A stretch of DNA of 64,000 bases, from the NCBI GenBank assembly GCA_949297285.1, contig CASFRL010000052.1:27070-91069 (forward strand), in the 5' to 3' direction. Positions 37,214-46,687 of this stretch are shown here, piece by piece. The translations under genes and the position numbers were made by a program. This stretch comes from an uncultured Bacteroidales bacterium (GTDB taxonomy: Bacteria > Bacteroidota > Bacteroidia > Bacteroidales > Coprobacteraceae). The notes beneath the pieces were generated by a model that worked only from the letters and a program-made list of their open reading frames with translations, was not told where the DNA came from and did not search any database. Numbering within the stretch: the first letter of the stretch is position 1; the number at the start of each line of letters is the position of its first letter.

Positions 37214-39142
37214 TCAGGAAAGTTCTTCACATTCTTTTATCCATATCGTACTGTTTGCATCACTGGGCATTTTCCAATCGCCCCTGGGTGAGAGGCTTAC
37301 TGACCCTACTTTAGGACCATCGGGCAAGCATGATCGTTTAAACTGTTGATTGAAAAAGCGTTTGAAAAAGGTTGTCAACCATTTTTTTATCGTGTCTGTG
37401 TCATATTTTTCTTTAAAAGCATATTTTGCCAAAAAGTATATTTTAGATGGACGAAAGCCGAATCGGAGGAAATAGTATAAAAAGAAATCATGTAATTCAT
37501 AAGGGCCCACCAAATCTTCTGTTTTTTGTTTAATATTTCCATGTTCATCTCCCGGAATTAATTCTGGGCTGATTGGCGTATTGATTATATCCAGCAAAGT
37601 CTGTTGGGTTTCTGAAGATGTTTCTTGATTGGCAACCCATTCGACTAAATAACGGACAAGTGTTTTAGGAATGCTTCCGTTGACCCCATACATAGACATA
37701 TGATCACCGTTGTATGTAGCCCAGCCTAAAGCCAATTCCGATAAATCTCCGGTACCGACAACTAACCCGTTGTTTTGGTTGGCAATATCCATTAGAATCT
37801 GCGTACGTTCTCGTGCTTGAGAATTTTCGTAGGTAGTATCGTGAATGTTAATGTCGTGATTTATATCTTTAAAGTGTTGAATACACGCGTCCTTAATACT
37901 GATTTCTTGTATTGTTATACCGAGAAGACGCATTAAATTGACGGCATTATGATAAGTCCTGTCAGTAGTGCCGAATCCGGGCATAGTAATTCCGATAATT
38001 TGTTTTCTGTTCAGATTTAACTGATCGATTGTTTTTACACATACCAAAAGTGCAAGCGTAGAATCAAGACCTCCGGATATGCCGATAATAAGCGATTGAG
38101 CTCTTGTGTGAATAATTCGTTTGGCCAATCCGGATAATTGAATGGTGAAAATTTCTTCACATCGATCGTGCAATAATCTGTTTTCAGAAGGAATAAAAGG
38201 ATGGGAAGAAATCTCTCTTGTTAAAGTAAAAGTGTCATGCGTCGGAAGATAAAAATCTATATATTGGTATTTTTCAGAGAAACATTCCGGTCTATTTTTA
38301 TATCCTGTATTAATGCGTCTGTCATAAGACAATCGATCTACATCGATTTCGGAAATGATTAATTGGTCTTCGAAAAGAGATTGTCGTCCTTCGGCAAGAA
38401 TAGTTCCGTTTTCGGCAATAATTCCATTTCCTGTAAAGACCAGATCCGTAGTCGATTCACCATTTCCCGCAGAAGCATATATGTAGGCAGCATTACAGCG
38501 AGCTGATTGTTGCTTGATAAGTTCTCTCCTGTAATTTTGTTTTCCGATGAGTTCATTACTTGCCGATAGATTTAATATAATATTTGCTCCATTTAGAGCA
38601 TGTAGCGAACTTGGCGGTATAGTTACCCACAAATCTTCGCATATTTCTATACCGATAACCACATCCTTTGATCGGAATAATAGATGGGTGCCGAATGGCA
38701 CTTCTTGTCCACATAAATCGATAGAAGACTGTTGATTATCAAAAGCTGACGAGAACCAGCGTTTTTCATAAAATTCTTTGTAATTAGGTAAAAAAGTTTT
38801 GGGAATGACACCCAATATTTTCCCGCTTTGAAATACTATTGCCGCATTGAATATTTGATCTCCGTTTGTGACCGGAGCTCCGACAACGCACAGCAAACTT
38901 TCATTACAGGTTTCATCGATCAACTTTTTCAAAGACTTTTCTGCATCTTCGATCAAAATCTGTTGTGAAAATAGGTCTCCACAAGTATAAGAGGTAATAC
39001 AAAGTTCTGGAAAAACGATTATTTCAACCTGCTTTTGTACAGCTTCCTGAATCTGTTTTCCGATTTCTTCTGTATTGTAAATGCAATCGGCAACTTTAGT
39101 TTTAGGAATAGCCGCAGCAACTTTTACAAATCCGTAAGTCAT
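37214..39142 (-). CDS. nadE: Glutamine-dependent NAD+ synthetase
   Basis: The 642-residue enzyme amidates nicotinate adenine dinucleotide to NAD+. The N-terminal nitrilase-type glutaminase domain (about 1-280) shows the Glu-Lys-Cys residues in VFPELCITSYTCGDLF, KTFLPNYKEFYEKRWF and IGIEICEDLWV. The C-terminal synthetase domain carries the PP-loop IIGISGGLDSTLALLVC and GTGDLSELALGWATYNGDHM. Length is typical for the two-domain form. A -7 box lies about 26 bp upstream. Confidence 0.96.
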   Translation of the reverse strand: MTYGFVKVAAAIPKTKVADCIYNTEEIGKQIQEAVQKQVEIIVFPELCITSYTCGDLFSQQILIEDAEKSLKKLIDETCNESLLCVVGAPVTNGDQIFNAAIVFQSGKILGVIPKTFLPNYKEFYEKRWFSSAFDNQQSSIDLCGQEVPFGTHLLFRSKDVVIGIEICEDLWVTIPPSSLHALNGANIILNLSASNELIGKQNYRRELIKQQSARCNAAYIYASAGNGESTTDLVFTGNGIIAENGTILAEGRQSLFEDQLIISEIDVDRLSYDRRINTGYKNRPECFSEKYQYIDFYLPTHDTFTLTREISSHPFIPSENRLLHDRCEEIFTIQLSGLAKRIIHTRAQSLIIGISGGLDSTLALLVCVKTIDQLNLNRKQIIGITMPGFGTTDRTYHNAVNLMRLLGITIQEISIKDACIQHFKDINHDINIHDTTYENSQARERTQILMDIANQNNGLVVGTGDLSELALGWATYNGDHMSMYGVNGSIPKTLVRYLVEWVANQETSSETQQTLLDIINTPISPELIPGDEHGNIKQKTEDLVGPYELHDFFLYYFLRFGFRPSKIYFLAKYAFKEKYDTDTIKKWLTTFFKRFFNQQFKRSCLPDGPKVGSVSLSPRGDWKMPSDANSTIWIKECEELS

Positions 39143-39168
39143 GATTGTTCGAGTTTGGATTATCTTTG

Positions 39169-39176
39169 CAAAAATA
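39169..39176 (-). promoter_or_regulatory. -7 promoter box for nadE
   Basis: The minus strand reads TATTTTTG, 26 bp before the nadE ATG. Confidence 0.45.
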
Positions 39177-39250
39177 GCGATTTTATGTAGCCTGAGATAG
39201 ATTATGTCGAAAAAATATTTCGTAGATTTTTATCTTGAAATATGAATATG

Positions 39251-39258
39251 TATTTTTG
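39251..39258 (+). promoter_or_regulatory. -7 promoter box for the S9 peptidase
   Basis: TATTTTTG matches TAnnTTTG, 20 bp before the ATG at 39279. Confidence 0.5.
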
Positions 39259-39278
39259 TAAAAATAAAATATATACAA

Positions 39279-41450
39279 ATGAAAAAAGTCATTTACATAG
39301 CACTTTTGTGCCTTGCAGCCCATTCAAATCTTTCGCTGTATGCATTCGATTTGAAATCTATCGTATCCGGAGAATATCAGACAAAAAAAATACCTTCTTT
39401 TTTGCCGATGAGTGACGGTGAGCACTATACACAAGTGTCAGACGATAAGACCATGATTATAAAATATAGTTATAAAACAGGAAAAGCAGTAGATACGCTA
39501 TTTAATGTCGCTACCGCAAGAGAGTGTCCGTTTAAAAAACTTGATGGATATTCGATGAGTGCCGATGAGAAAAAGATTCTTTTATATGCCGACTCAGAAC
39601 CGATCTATCGCCGTTCTTTTAAAGCTACGTATTATACATTTGAGATAAAAAGAAATTTAGTGAAGCCTCTTTCTGATAAACCCGGGAAGCAGCAAATTGC
39701 TACATTCTCGCCTAATGGAAGAATGGTTGCCTTTGTAAGAGATAACAATATATATTTGAAGAAGTTGGATTATGAGACCGAATCGGCTGTAACGACTGAT
39801 GGCATCAAAAATAAAATATTGAATGGAGTTCCTGATTGGGTCTATGAAGAAGAATTTTCTGTTGTCAGCACTTTATCGTGGGCACCTGACAATACGACAC
39901 TCGCTTTTGTAAAGACCAATGAAACCGATGTCCCTGAGTATAAAATACAATTGTTCGAAGGAGAATGTCCAAGCTTGACTTCTTATACATATTATCCTGG
40001 AGAGTTTGTATATAAATATCCTGTAGCCGGAACAAGCAACAGTAAAGTTGCTGTTTATACTTATACGGTAGAAACTCGTGCCGTAAAGAAAATGAACGTT
40101 CCAGTCGATGAAGATGGTTATATTCCGCGTATTCAGTTTACTCAAAATCCTTCACAATTAGCTGTAATGACTTTTAATAGGAATCAGAACGATTTTAAGA
40201 TATTTCTCACTAATCCCAAATCGGGAGTAAGTAAATTGTTGATTCAAGATAAAAATGAGACATGGATTGATCCTGATATTATGAATTATGTTACGTTCTA
40301 TCCATCCGGTTTTATTTTTGCCTCGGAAAAGAGTGGATTCAGACATCTTTATCATTATAATATGTCAGGAACTCTTATTCGGCAAATTACACATGGAAAT
40401 TGGGATGTAACTGCTTATTATGGACAAGATGCAAAAGGGAACTATTATTATGAATCTGCGGAAGAGGGGCCTTTGTATAGAGCTGTATATCGTGCTGATG
40501 CTAAGGGAAATAGAGTAAAAATATCGAATCTGAAAGGTTATAATCAAGCTTATTTTAACTCAGCATGTACCTATTTTATTAATGTTTACAGCAGTGTGTC
40601 TATTCCTCCGGTTGTGACCGTCAATAATGCTCAAGGTAAACAATTGCGTCTTATCGAGGAGAATCTGAAGTTGAAAAAATTATCGTTGGCTACCAAAGAA
40701 TTTTTTACGTTTAAAAATGAAACAGGAGAAACTTTAAACGGTTATATCATGAAACCGAAAAATTTTGTGGCCTCTAAAAAATACCCATTAGTGATGGTTC
40801 AGTATAGCGGACCGGGTTCTCAAATGGTTTTGGATAAATGGGCTGCTGTTGACTGGACTCAATATTTGACAGATAATGGATATGTTGTTGCTTGTGTTGA
40901 TGGAAGAGGAACCGGAGGTCGGGGTGTTGCATTCTCGCGTTCAATATATTGCAAAATGGGAATTTTGGAAGCGCAAGACCAGATTGCTGCTGCCCGTTAT
41001 TTGGGATCGTTGAGCTATATAGATGCAAATAATATTGCTATTTGGGGATGGAGTTTTGGCGGATATACAACATTAATGTCGATGTCTATGAGTTCGGGTG
41101 TGTTTAAGTCGGGAATAGCAATTGCTCCAGTGACAGATTGGCGTTATTACGACACGGTATATACCGAGCGTTATATGCGTACCCCTCAAGAAAATAATGA
41201 TGGCTATATTGAGACTTCTCCACTGGAAAAAGCAGCATCACTTGACGGAAAATTATTGATTATTTCTGGTACAGCAGATGATAATGTGCATTATCTTAAT
41301 ACATTACAATATAGTGAAGCGTTGGTTCAAGCAAACAAACAATTTGAGATGCAAATCTATACGAATCGTAATCATAGTATTTATGGATGTAATACTCGAT
41401 TGCATCTTTACACGCGGATATATGATTTTATACAAAGAACTTTGAAATAA
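39279..41450 (+). CDS. Dipeptidyl-peptidase IV type S9 family serine peptidase
   Basis: The 723-residue secreted enzyme has a signal peptide (about 1-22), an eight-bladed beta-propeller (about 40-490) and an alpha/beta-hydrolase domain. The catalytic triad is Ser592 in WGWSFGGYTTLM, Asp667/668 in SGTADDNVHYL and His699 in NRNHSIYG. The propeller carries DWVYEEEF, the double-Glu motif that anchors the substrate amino terminus in DPP IV. It should remove Xaa-Pro or Xaa-Ala dipeptides from peptides in the periplasm or at the cell surface, as in asaccharolytic relatives that live on peptides. Confidence 0.92.
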   Translation: MKKVIYIALLCLAAHSNLSLYAFDLKSIVSGEYQTKKIPSFLPMSDGEHYTQVSDDKTMIIKYSYKTGKAVDTLFNVATARECPFKKLDGYSMSADEKKILLYADSEPIYRRSFKATYYTFEIKRNLVKPLSDKPGKQQIATFSPNGRMVAFVRDNNIYLKKLDYETESAVTTDGIKNKILNGVPDWVYEEEFSVVSTLSWAPDNTTLAFVKTNETDVPEYKIQLFEGECPSLTSYTYYPGEFVYKYPVAGTSNSKVAVYTYTVETRAVKKMNVPVDEDGYIPRIQFTQNPSQLAVMTFNRNQNDFKIFLTNPKSGVSKLLIQDKNETWIDPDIMNYVTFYPSGFIFASEKSGFRHLYHYNMSGTLIRQITHGNWDVTAYYGQDAKGNYYYESAEEGPLYRAVYRADAKGNRVKISNLKGYNQAYFNSACTYFINVYSSVSIPPVVTVNNAQGKQLRLIEENLKLKKLSLATKEFFTFKNETGETLNGYIMKPKNFVASKKYPLVMVQYSGPGSQMVLDKWAAVDWTQYLTDNGYVVACVDGRGTGGRGVAFSRSIYCKMGILEAQDQIAAARYLGSLSYIDANNIAIWGWSFGGYTTLMSMSMSSGVFKSGIAIAPVTDWRYYDTVYTERYMRTPQENNDGYIETSPLEKAASLDGKLLIISGTADDNVHYLNTLQYSEALVQANKQFEMQIYTNRNHSIYGCNTRLHLYTRIYDFIQRTLK

Positions 41451-41836
41451 GGTTGTGTAGAAGAATAAAAAAGACAGCCTGAATATGTAAAAACAAGAAT
41501 CGGCTGTCTTTTTTATTATATGGAATTATGATTTTAGGATTGTGGCTTTTGTTTTGAAATCGGGCAAAAGTGTTAATCTGTTATATTCTGTTGCATATTA
41601 CGTAAAAATACTGCATCTTAGCTCCGTTTTTAAATTGTGATGAGTTTTTAATATATATTATCAGTCCTATAATTGAGACAAAGAGTAGTTTTTGTTTGTT
41701 GAAAAAGTGCTGTCCTTTATAACAAGTAATGACGATAAAGATATTACTTGAAAAGTATTTTGTTCTAAAGAATTAGATAAAAGTTATTTTAAATTTATCC
41801 ATTTGCTGATTTTTGAGTTTTCAGGTAATCGAAAGT
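41451..41836 (+). other. 386-bp intergenic region after the S9 peptidase
   Basis: Apart from the terminator at 41467-41515 I see only AT-rich sequence. No tRNA, small gene or clear promoter was found for the membrane gene that begins at 41837; this gap is long for the window. Confidence 0.5.
41467..41515 (+). terminator. Terminator after the S9 peptidase
   Basis: AAAAAAGACAGCC pairs with GGCTGTCTTTTTT over 13 bp around a 22-base loop and runs into a T-rich tail. Confidence 0.8.
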
Positions 41837-42973
41837 ATGAAACAAAGGAAACCTTATTATTTTTATTTACAGTCTATAGGTCTTCTACCTTTTTTTCTGA
41901 TATTGATAGTTGTAAGTTATTCGTTGGAAATTCATATAGGAAGATTTGCTTTATTGATTGGAGCAATATCGTTATGTATAGAGATCTTTTATAAGATCGT
42001 CTATCATCGTTTTTTGTTGATGTTGGGCGTTTCAACTCTTACGTTGCTTCAATTTGTTTTTTTTAAATATTTTCTTGAAAAACTTTTATATGATTCTTTA
42101 GTTTTTACCGATTCAGTCCTTTTGATAGGTTTGTTGATCATCAATATTTTATTTATACGTAAGTTTTATAAATTTTTCTGTCACGATTACCTTGAAAATG
42201 AAATTTCTGGAAGTAAAAAGGTAATGGATAATTCCGTATATGAATTTATGTATATGTCCCGTTTGTTATTATATTTATCAACTTTTTATGGGATTGCTAC
42301 GGTTACATTTAATGTTATTTCTCCTAACAATGAAAATGTATATAATTTTTTAAATTTCCGATTGGGTTTTATTTTAATAATCGTCTATTTTGTTTATGAG
42401 AGTATCCGTATTATTTTGTTGAATATAATGCTTTCTAAGGAAGTATGGTTACCAATTGTTAATGATTCATTGTCCTATGTAGGTCAAGTAGAAAAACAAG
42501 AGAGCTTTAGTAGTGATAATTGTTATCTTCATCCGCATTTGCGAGTTATTATTATGAATGGCAATAAAATATACCTGCAACCAAATCAAATAAAAAGGAG
42601 TTTATCCGGTCTTCATTGGGATACACCGGTGTCTGTTGATTTGGTTTGTCGTAAAACATTAGATAATGTATTAGTACGTATATTGGAAAAGTATATTTCT
42701 CTTGAAAATAAAAATGTGCCTCGTAAGCTATTGTCTTATAAATACGAATCAAATGTTATGAACCGTATTGTCTTATTGTATGTTTTAAATCTTTCTGACG
42801 AATCGCACTTTATACGTAAATCTCAAGGAGGAAAATTCTGGACTCCCGCACAAATTGAAGCAGAATTGAAAAATGATGTTTTCAGTGATTGTTTTAAGCA
42901 AGAATATAAACTTTTGAAAAATACGATTTTGCTTGCTTGGAATTATATGGAAGGAAAGGATGAGGACAAATAG
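41837..42973 (+). CDS. Polytopic membrane protein with a degenerate Nudix-like C-terminal domain
   Basis: The 378-residue protein has six or so hydrophobic segments up to about residue 200 and a soluble C-terminal domain (about 230-367). That domain aligns by eye with the true Nudix protein at 53714-54220: HP start, YLQ, WDT (261-263), YKYES against FSYIFES, a following FW, and F..E..LK. The two WDT-to-helix stretches are the same length, but the Nudix box is lost: the REUxEE core is RILEKY and the upstream Gly and Glu are Val and Lys. It is therefore probably a non-catalytic, ligand-sensing domain. A TTG eight codons earlier is an alternative start. miaA starts one base after the stop. Confidence 0.8.
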   Translation: MKQRKPYYFYLQSIGLLPFFLILIVVSYSLEIHIGRFALLIGAISLCIEIFYKIVYHRFLLMLGVSTLTLLQFVFFKYFLEKLLYDSLVFTDSVLLIGLLIINILFIRKFYKFFCHDYLENEISGSKKVMDNSVYEFMYMSRLLLYLSTFYGIATVTFNVISPNNENVYNFLNFRLGFILIIVYFVYESIRIILLNIMLSKEVWLPIVNDSLSYVGQVEKQESFSSDNCYLHPHLRVIIMNGNKIYLQPNQIKRSLSGLHWDTPVSVDLVCRKTLDNVLVRILEKYISLENKNVPRKLLSYKYESNVMNRIVLLYVLNLSDESHFIRKSQGGKFWTPAQIEAELKNDVFSDCFKQEYKLLKNTILLAWNYMEGKDEDK

Positions 42974-42974
42974 T

Positions 42975-43943
42975 ATGATTGATTTAATAACGATATTGGG
43001 ACCTACAGCTTCAGGCAAAACAACGTTGGCCGTTGCTTTGGCGGCAACTTTAAATACCGAAATTATAAGTGCAGATTCTCGGCAGATCTATAAACGTATG
43101 GATATAGGAACCGGAAAAGATCTGGAAGAATATAATTATGCAGGGAGAAAAATTCCGTATCACCTGATCGATATTTGTGAACCGGGGTATAAATATAATC
43201 TTTATGAATATCAAAGAGATTTTAATGCAATTTTTAAAGAATTGAAAGATAATGGGAAATTGCCTATTTTATGTGGGGGTACGGGGTTATATATCGAAAC
43301 GGTTTTGAAAGGTTATAGTATGCCGCAAGTTCCTGAAAATAAAGAATTAAGAGAACGGCTAAAAAATAAAACGCTTCTTGAACTGACATCTATATTGAAG
43401 ACTTATAAGACATTACATAACACAACAGACGTAGATAATTGTAAGCGAGCCATAAGGGCTATTGAAATAGCTGAGTTTTATAGAAATCAAAAACCGGAAG
43501 AGAGAGAAAATAAGCCACTGGATAGTTTTATTATAGGAATCAATATCGAACGTGAGGCTCGTCGGGCGAAAATTTCAGAACGTTTACGAGTGCGTCTTGA
43601 GTCGGGCATGGTTGATGAGGTAAGATCATTGTTAGAGGAGGGAATTTCTCCGGATGATCTTATCTATTATGGATTGGAATATAAGTATTTGACAGAATTT
43701 TTGATAGGAAAACTTTCTTACGATGAGATGGTGCATAGATTAGAAATCGCAATTCATCAATTTGCCAAAAGACAAATGACGTGGTTTAGAGGAATGGAGC
43801 GCCGAGGTTTTTCTATTTTTTGGTTAGATGCGTTTCTGCCCTTAGAAGAGAAAATTGCGAAAATAAAAATTCAATTAGAAAATAGATACAGGGATACCCC
43901 GGGCTATTCAGTAAAGAGAATGGAAAGTCAAAACAAATGGTAA
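42975..43943 (+). CDS. miaA: tRNA dimethylallyltransferase
   Basis: The 322-residue enzyme adds a dimethylallyl group to A37 of tRNAs that read U-initial codons. The P-loop is ILGPTASGKTTLAVALA. IISADSRQIYKRMDIGTGKD binds tRNA and substrate, and FAKRQMTWFRGMERR is conserved near the C-terminus. The ATG lies one base after the stop of the membrane pseudo-Nudix gene; an ATG five codons earlier would overlap it. Close spacing suggests co-transcription. Confidence 0.94.
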   Translation: MIDLITILGPTASGKTTLAVALAATLNTEIISADSRQIYKRMDIGTGKDLEEYNYAGRKIPYHLIDICEPGYKYNLYEYQRDFNAIFKELKDNGKLPILCGGTGLYIETVLKGYSMPQVPENKELRERLKNKTLLELTSILKTYKTLHNTTDVDNCKRAIRAIEIAEFYRNQKPEERENKPLDSFIIGINIEREARRAKISERLRVRLESGMVDEVRSLLEEGISPDDLIYYGLEYKYLTEFLIGKLSYDEMVHRLEIAIHQFAKRQMTWFRGMERRGFSIFWLDAFLPLEEKIAKIKIQLENRYRDTPGYSVKRMESQNKW

Positions 43944-44036
43944 GATATCCCTGTACCTTTTATTGTTTATGACTGTAAAACATCGTATTTATAAATATGT
44001 TCGTCTGTTCGGGACTGTTTTTGTAGTAAAAAATAT

Positions 44037-44044
44037 TATTTTTG
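44037..44044 (+). promoter_or_regulatory. -7 promoter box for the PAP2 gene
   Basis: TATTTTTG matches TAnnTTTG, about 28 bp before the ATG at 44073. Confidence 0.5.
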
Positions 44045-44072
44045 CATCTGTTGAGATATAAATAAAATACAA

Positions 44073-45464
44073 ATGAGAAATTACATAAAAAAAGTAATTT
44101 TGTTTGCGATTTTTTTGAATTGCTTCACAAGTGTTTATACAATAAATTATTTTACCGTTGACTCTACTGCACGGAAGACACCTATTCGATATTTAATCTC
44201 AAGAAAAACTCCGGAAAAGATAGATCGCTTCACAAACAATAAATGGTTTCAAATGACGTATATATCGGTGCCGTTGATTGTTTCGGGTTCATTAGTCGAG
44301 ATGAAAAAGGAGCCTTTTTATAATCTGCGGAATGAGTATGCCCCTTCTTTCCATTACGGATATGACGATTATTTACAATATGTCCCTATATTTGCGTTAG
44401 TCGGAATGAAAGCCGGAGGAGTGGAGAGTCGTAGTTCTTGGGGAAGAATGTTGGTTTCAGATGCTTTTTCTGCGGCTCTTATGGCAACGACTGTTAATGT
44501 AATGAAACACTATATCGATTCTCGACGTCCAGATGGCTCAGCTCTCAATTCATTCCCTTCCGGTCACTCTGCTACGGCATTTATGGCGGCAACGATGTTT
44601 CATAAAGAATATGGAGTGCGGAGCCCTTGGTATAGTATCGGGGCATATACGATTGCCACAGCGACATCTGTTTCCAGATTGTTGAATAATAGACATTGGG
44701 TTTCTGATGTATTGACCGGTGCCGGTATTGGAATACTTACGACCGAATTAGGATATTATTTTGCCGATTTGATATTTGGGAAAAAAGGATTGAAACATCC
44801 TCAATATGATTTTGATACTTCATTTTCTGAAATTTCTTCTTTTTTAGGTTTATATATGGGATTTACAATGGTCCCACATTCTATATCTTTATCACCTGAA
44901 ATAAATTTCGATACATCGACGGGGAGTACAGTAGGAATAGAGGGCGCTTATTTTTTTACTCCGTATGTGGGAATAGGAGCAGAGTTATTGGCGAATAGTG
45001 TCCCTTTGCATTTACAAGATAACTCCTTTATGTCGGCACAAGGAGGAAATTTCCCGTCTAATGCTTATATTCGGTGCAATTCATTTAATACGATTACAAC
45101 ATCTTTAGGAGCTTACTTTTCATTGCCTGTTTCCAAGCGATGGTATTTAGGAGGTAAGTTATTGGCCGGGTATGGAAATTTTCAAGGAAACGAAATCGAA
45201 ACAGTATGGGATGATCCCCAAACCGGTGCAGAAGTCGTAACGGAAACGTTGGATATGAAATATTCAAATTTTTTTAATGCCGGAGCGGGTTTATCTTTAT
45301 CATTTTGGGCAAAAAAGAATTTTCTGGCCAAAGGTTTTCTCGATTATAAGATTGCACCGATGTCTGTTCAATATTGTGAAATGCCAGAATCGTCATTGTA
45401 TCGAAAATCACATCAGACTCTTCATTCACTTACTTTGGGGGCCTCTGTAAATATTGCATGGTAG
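44073..45464 (+). CDS. PAP2-family phosphatase with C-terminal beta-barrel-like domain
   Basis: The 463-residue protein has a signal peptide or N-terminal anchor (about 7-23). The PAP2 phosphatase signature is complete: K145 to RRP (151-153), PSGH (162-165) and SR(201)-x5-H208 in SRLLNNRHWVSDV. After about residue 250 the sequence changes to alternating aromatic and small residues (LYMGFTMVPHS; GIEGAYFFTPYVGIGAELLA; LTLGASVNIAW), which looks like an eight-strand outer-membrane barrel. PAP2 enzymes dephosphorylate lipid or lipid A phosphates. A lipid A phosphatase role is plausible but not shown. No lipid A gene is adjacent. Confidence 0.8.
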   Translation: MRNYIKKVILFAIFLNCFTSVYTINYFTVDSTARKTPIRYLISRKTPEKIDRFTNNKWFQMTYISVPLIVSGSLVEMKKEPFYNLRNEYAPSFHYGYDDYLQYVPIFALVGMKAGGVESRSSWGRMLVSDAFSAALMATTVNVMKHYIDSRRPDGSALNSFPSGHSATAFMAATMFHKEYGVRSPWYSIGAYTIATATSVSRLLNNRHWVSDVLTGAGIGILTTELGYYFADLIFGKKGLKHPQYDFDTSFSEISSFLGLYMGFTMVPHSISLSPEINFDTSTGSTVGIEGAYFFTPYVGIGAELLANSVPLHLQDNSFMSAQGGNFPSNAYIRCNSFNTITTSLGAYFSLPVSKRWYLGGKLLAGYGNFQGNEIETVWDDPQTGAEVVTETLDMKYSNFFNAGAGLSLSFWAKKNFLAKGFLDYKIAPMSVQYCEMPESSLYRKSHQTLHSLTLGASVNIAW

Positions 45465-45480
45465 AGAAAGGAAGATCGTT

Positions 45481-45957
45481 ATGAAAGTAAATAAAACAAA
45501 TGCTGCCCGTTTATTAGATAAGGCAAAGATCAATTATGAACTGATCCCTTACCAAGTAGATGAATCGGACTTAGCGGCAACTCATGTTGCTGAACAGTTG
45601 AATGAAAATATAGAACAAGTATTTAAAACATTAGTATTGAGAGGTGATAAAACCGGAATATTTGTTTGTGTTATTCCGGGTAATAAGGAGGTGAATTTGA
45701 AAGCTGCTGCTAAAATATCCGGGAACAAGAATGCCGAAATGATTGCCATGAAAGAGTTATTGCCAGTTACCGGATATATCAGAGGCGGTTGTTCTCCTAT
45801 TGGAATGAAGAAACATTTCCCAACATATTTTCATAAAACATGTTTAGACTTTCCATACATCTATGTAAGTGCTGGGATAAGAGGCATACAGATTAAAATT
45901 GCTCCGGAAGATCTGGTAAAGTTCATCTCTGCAGAGATAGGAGAAATTGCTGTTTGA
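45481..45957 (+). CDS. ybaK: Cys-tRNA(Pro)/Cys-tRNA(Cys) deacylase, YbaK family
   Basis: The 158-residue protein begins MKVNKTNAARLLDKAKINYE and carries the YbaK block YIRGGCSPIGMKKHFPTYF, then a beta-rich core (AGIRGIQIKIAPEDLVKF). YbaK clears misacylated Cys-tRNA(Pro), protecting against Cys-for-Pro errors by prolyl-tRNA synthetase. The ATG at 45481 was chosen over an in-frame upstream one that would overlap the PAP2 gene. It converges on nth, 13 bp away. Confidence 0.92.
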   Translation: MKVNKTNAARLLDKAKINYELIPYQVDESDLAATHVAEQLNENIEQVFKTLVLRGDKTGIFVCVIPGNKEVNLKAAAKISGNKNAEMIAMKELLPVTGYIRGGCSPIGMKKHFPTYFHKTCLDFPYIYVSAGIRGIQIKIAPEDLVKFISAEIGEIAV

Positions 45958-45970
45958 AATATATAGGGCC

Positions 45971-46612
45971 TTATTCGGGCTGTTTCTCATAATACTTGCA
46001 ATATTCTCGTATTCCACATTCGAGGCACTTCGGTTTCCTGGCCGTACAAATGTAGCGTCCGTGTAATATGAGCCAATGATGAGCAATGGGCAGTAGGTGT
46101 CCCGGGATGTGTTTTACTAATGTCCTTTCAGTCTCAAGAGGCGTTTTCGAGTTATTTGTAAGCCCTATTCGATTCGAAACACGGAAGACGTGGGTATCTA
46201 CAGCCATGGCTTCTTTATTGAATATGACCGAGGCTATTACATTTGCAGTTTTTCGACCTACTCCTGGTAATTTTTGTAAGTCATCGACGTCAGAAGGAAT
46301 TTCTCCGTTAAATTCTTCAAGTAATTTCTTTGCCATCCCAACTAAATGTTTCGCTTTGTTATTGGGATATGACACGCTTTTTATATATTCGTATATTACC
46401 TCCGGAGTTGTTGCAGCTAATGCTTCCGGGGTAGGAAAATCTTCGAACAGATGAGGTGTAATCATATTTACCCGTTTGTCTGTACATTGGGCAGATAAGA
46501 TTACGGCAATCAATAATTGAAATGGATTTTTATAGTGAAGCTCGGTCTCTGCAACGGGAACATTTTGAGAAAACCATTCAATAATTTTATTGTAGCGTTC
46601 TTGTTTCTTCAT
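45971..46612 (-). CDS. nth: Endonuclease III
   Basis: The 213-residue DNA glycosylase/AP lyase excises oxidised pyrimidines. The helix-hairpin-helix is LQKLPGVGRKTANVIASVIF with the catalytic Lys. The catalytic Asp follows in AVDTHVFRVSNRIGL. The 4Fe-4S cluster loop is CTARKPKCLECGIREYC, fitting C-x6-C-x2-C-x5-C. It lies 75 bp downstream of pheS on the same strand, after a stem-loop terminator. Confidence 0.95.
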   Translation of the reverse strand: MKKQERYNKIIEWFSQNVPVAETELHYKNPFQLLIAVILSAQCTDKRVNMITPHLFEDFPTPEALAATTPEVIYEYIKSVSYPNNKAKHLVGMAKKLLEEFNGEIPSDVDDLQKLPGVGRKTANVIASVIFNKEAMAVDTHVFRVSNRIGLTNNSKTPLETERTLVKHIPGHLLPIAHHWLILHGRYICTARKPKCLECGIREYCKYYEKQPE

Positions 46613-46626
46613 CCTTTATAGAATAT

Positions 46627-46667
46627 AAAAGGTACAAAATTCTGAATAAAAGAATTCTGTACCTTAT
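46627..46667 (-). terminator. Stem-loop between pheS and nth
   Basis: On the minus strand AAGGTACAGAATTC pairs with GAATTTTGTACCTT (one G-U pair) and is followed by TTTATATTC. It should stop part of the transcription from pheS into nth. Confidence 0.7.
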
Positions 46668-46687
46668 TGATAGAATTGACTGTTTTT

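Noticed and set aside
43888..43953. TACAGGGATA / TATCCCTGTA inverted repeat spanning the end of miaA
   Set aside because: The arms are more than 40 bases apart and the T-run is weak, so a functional terminator is not well supported.
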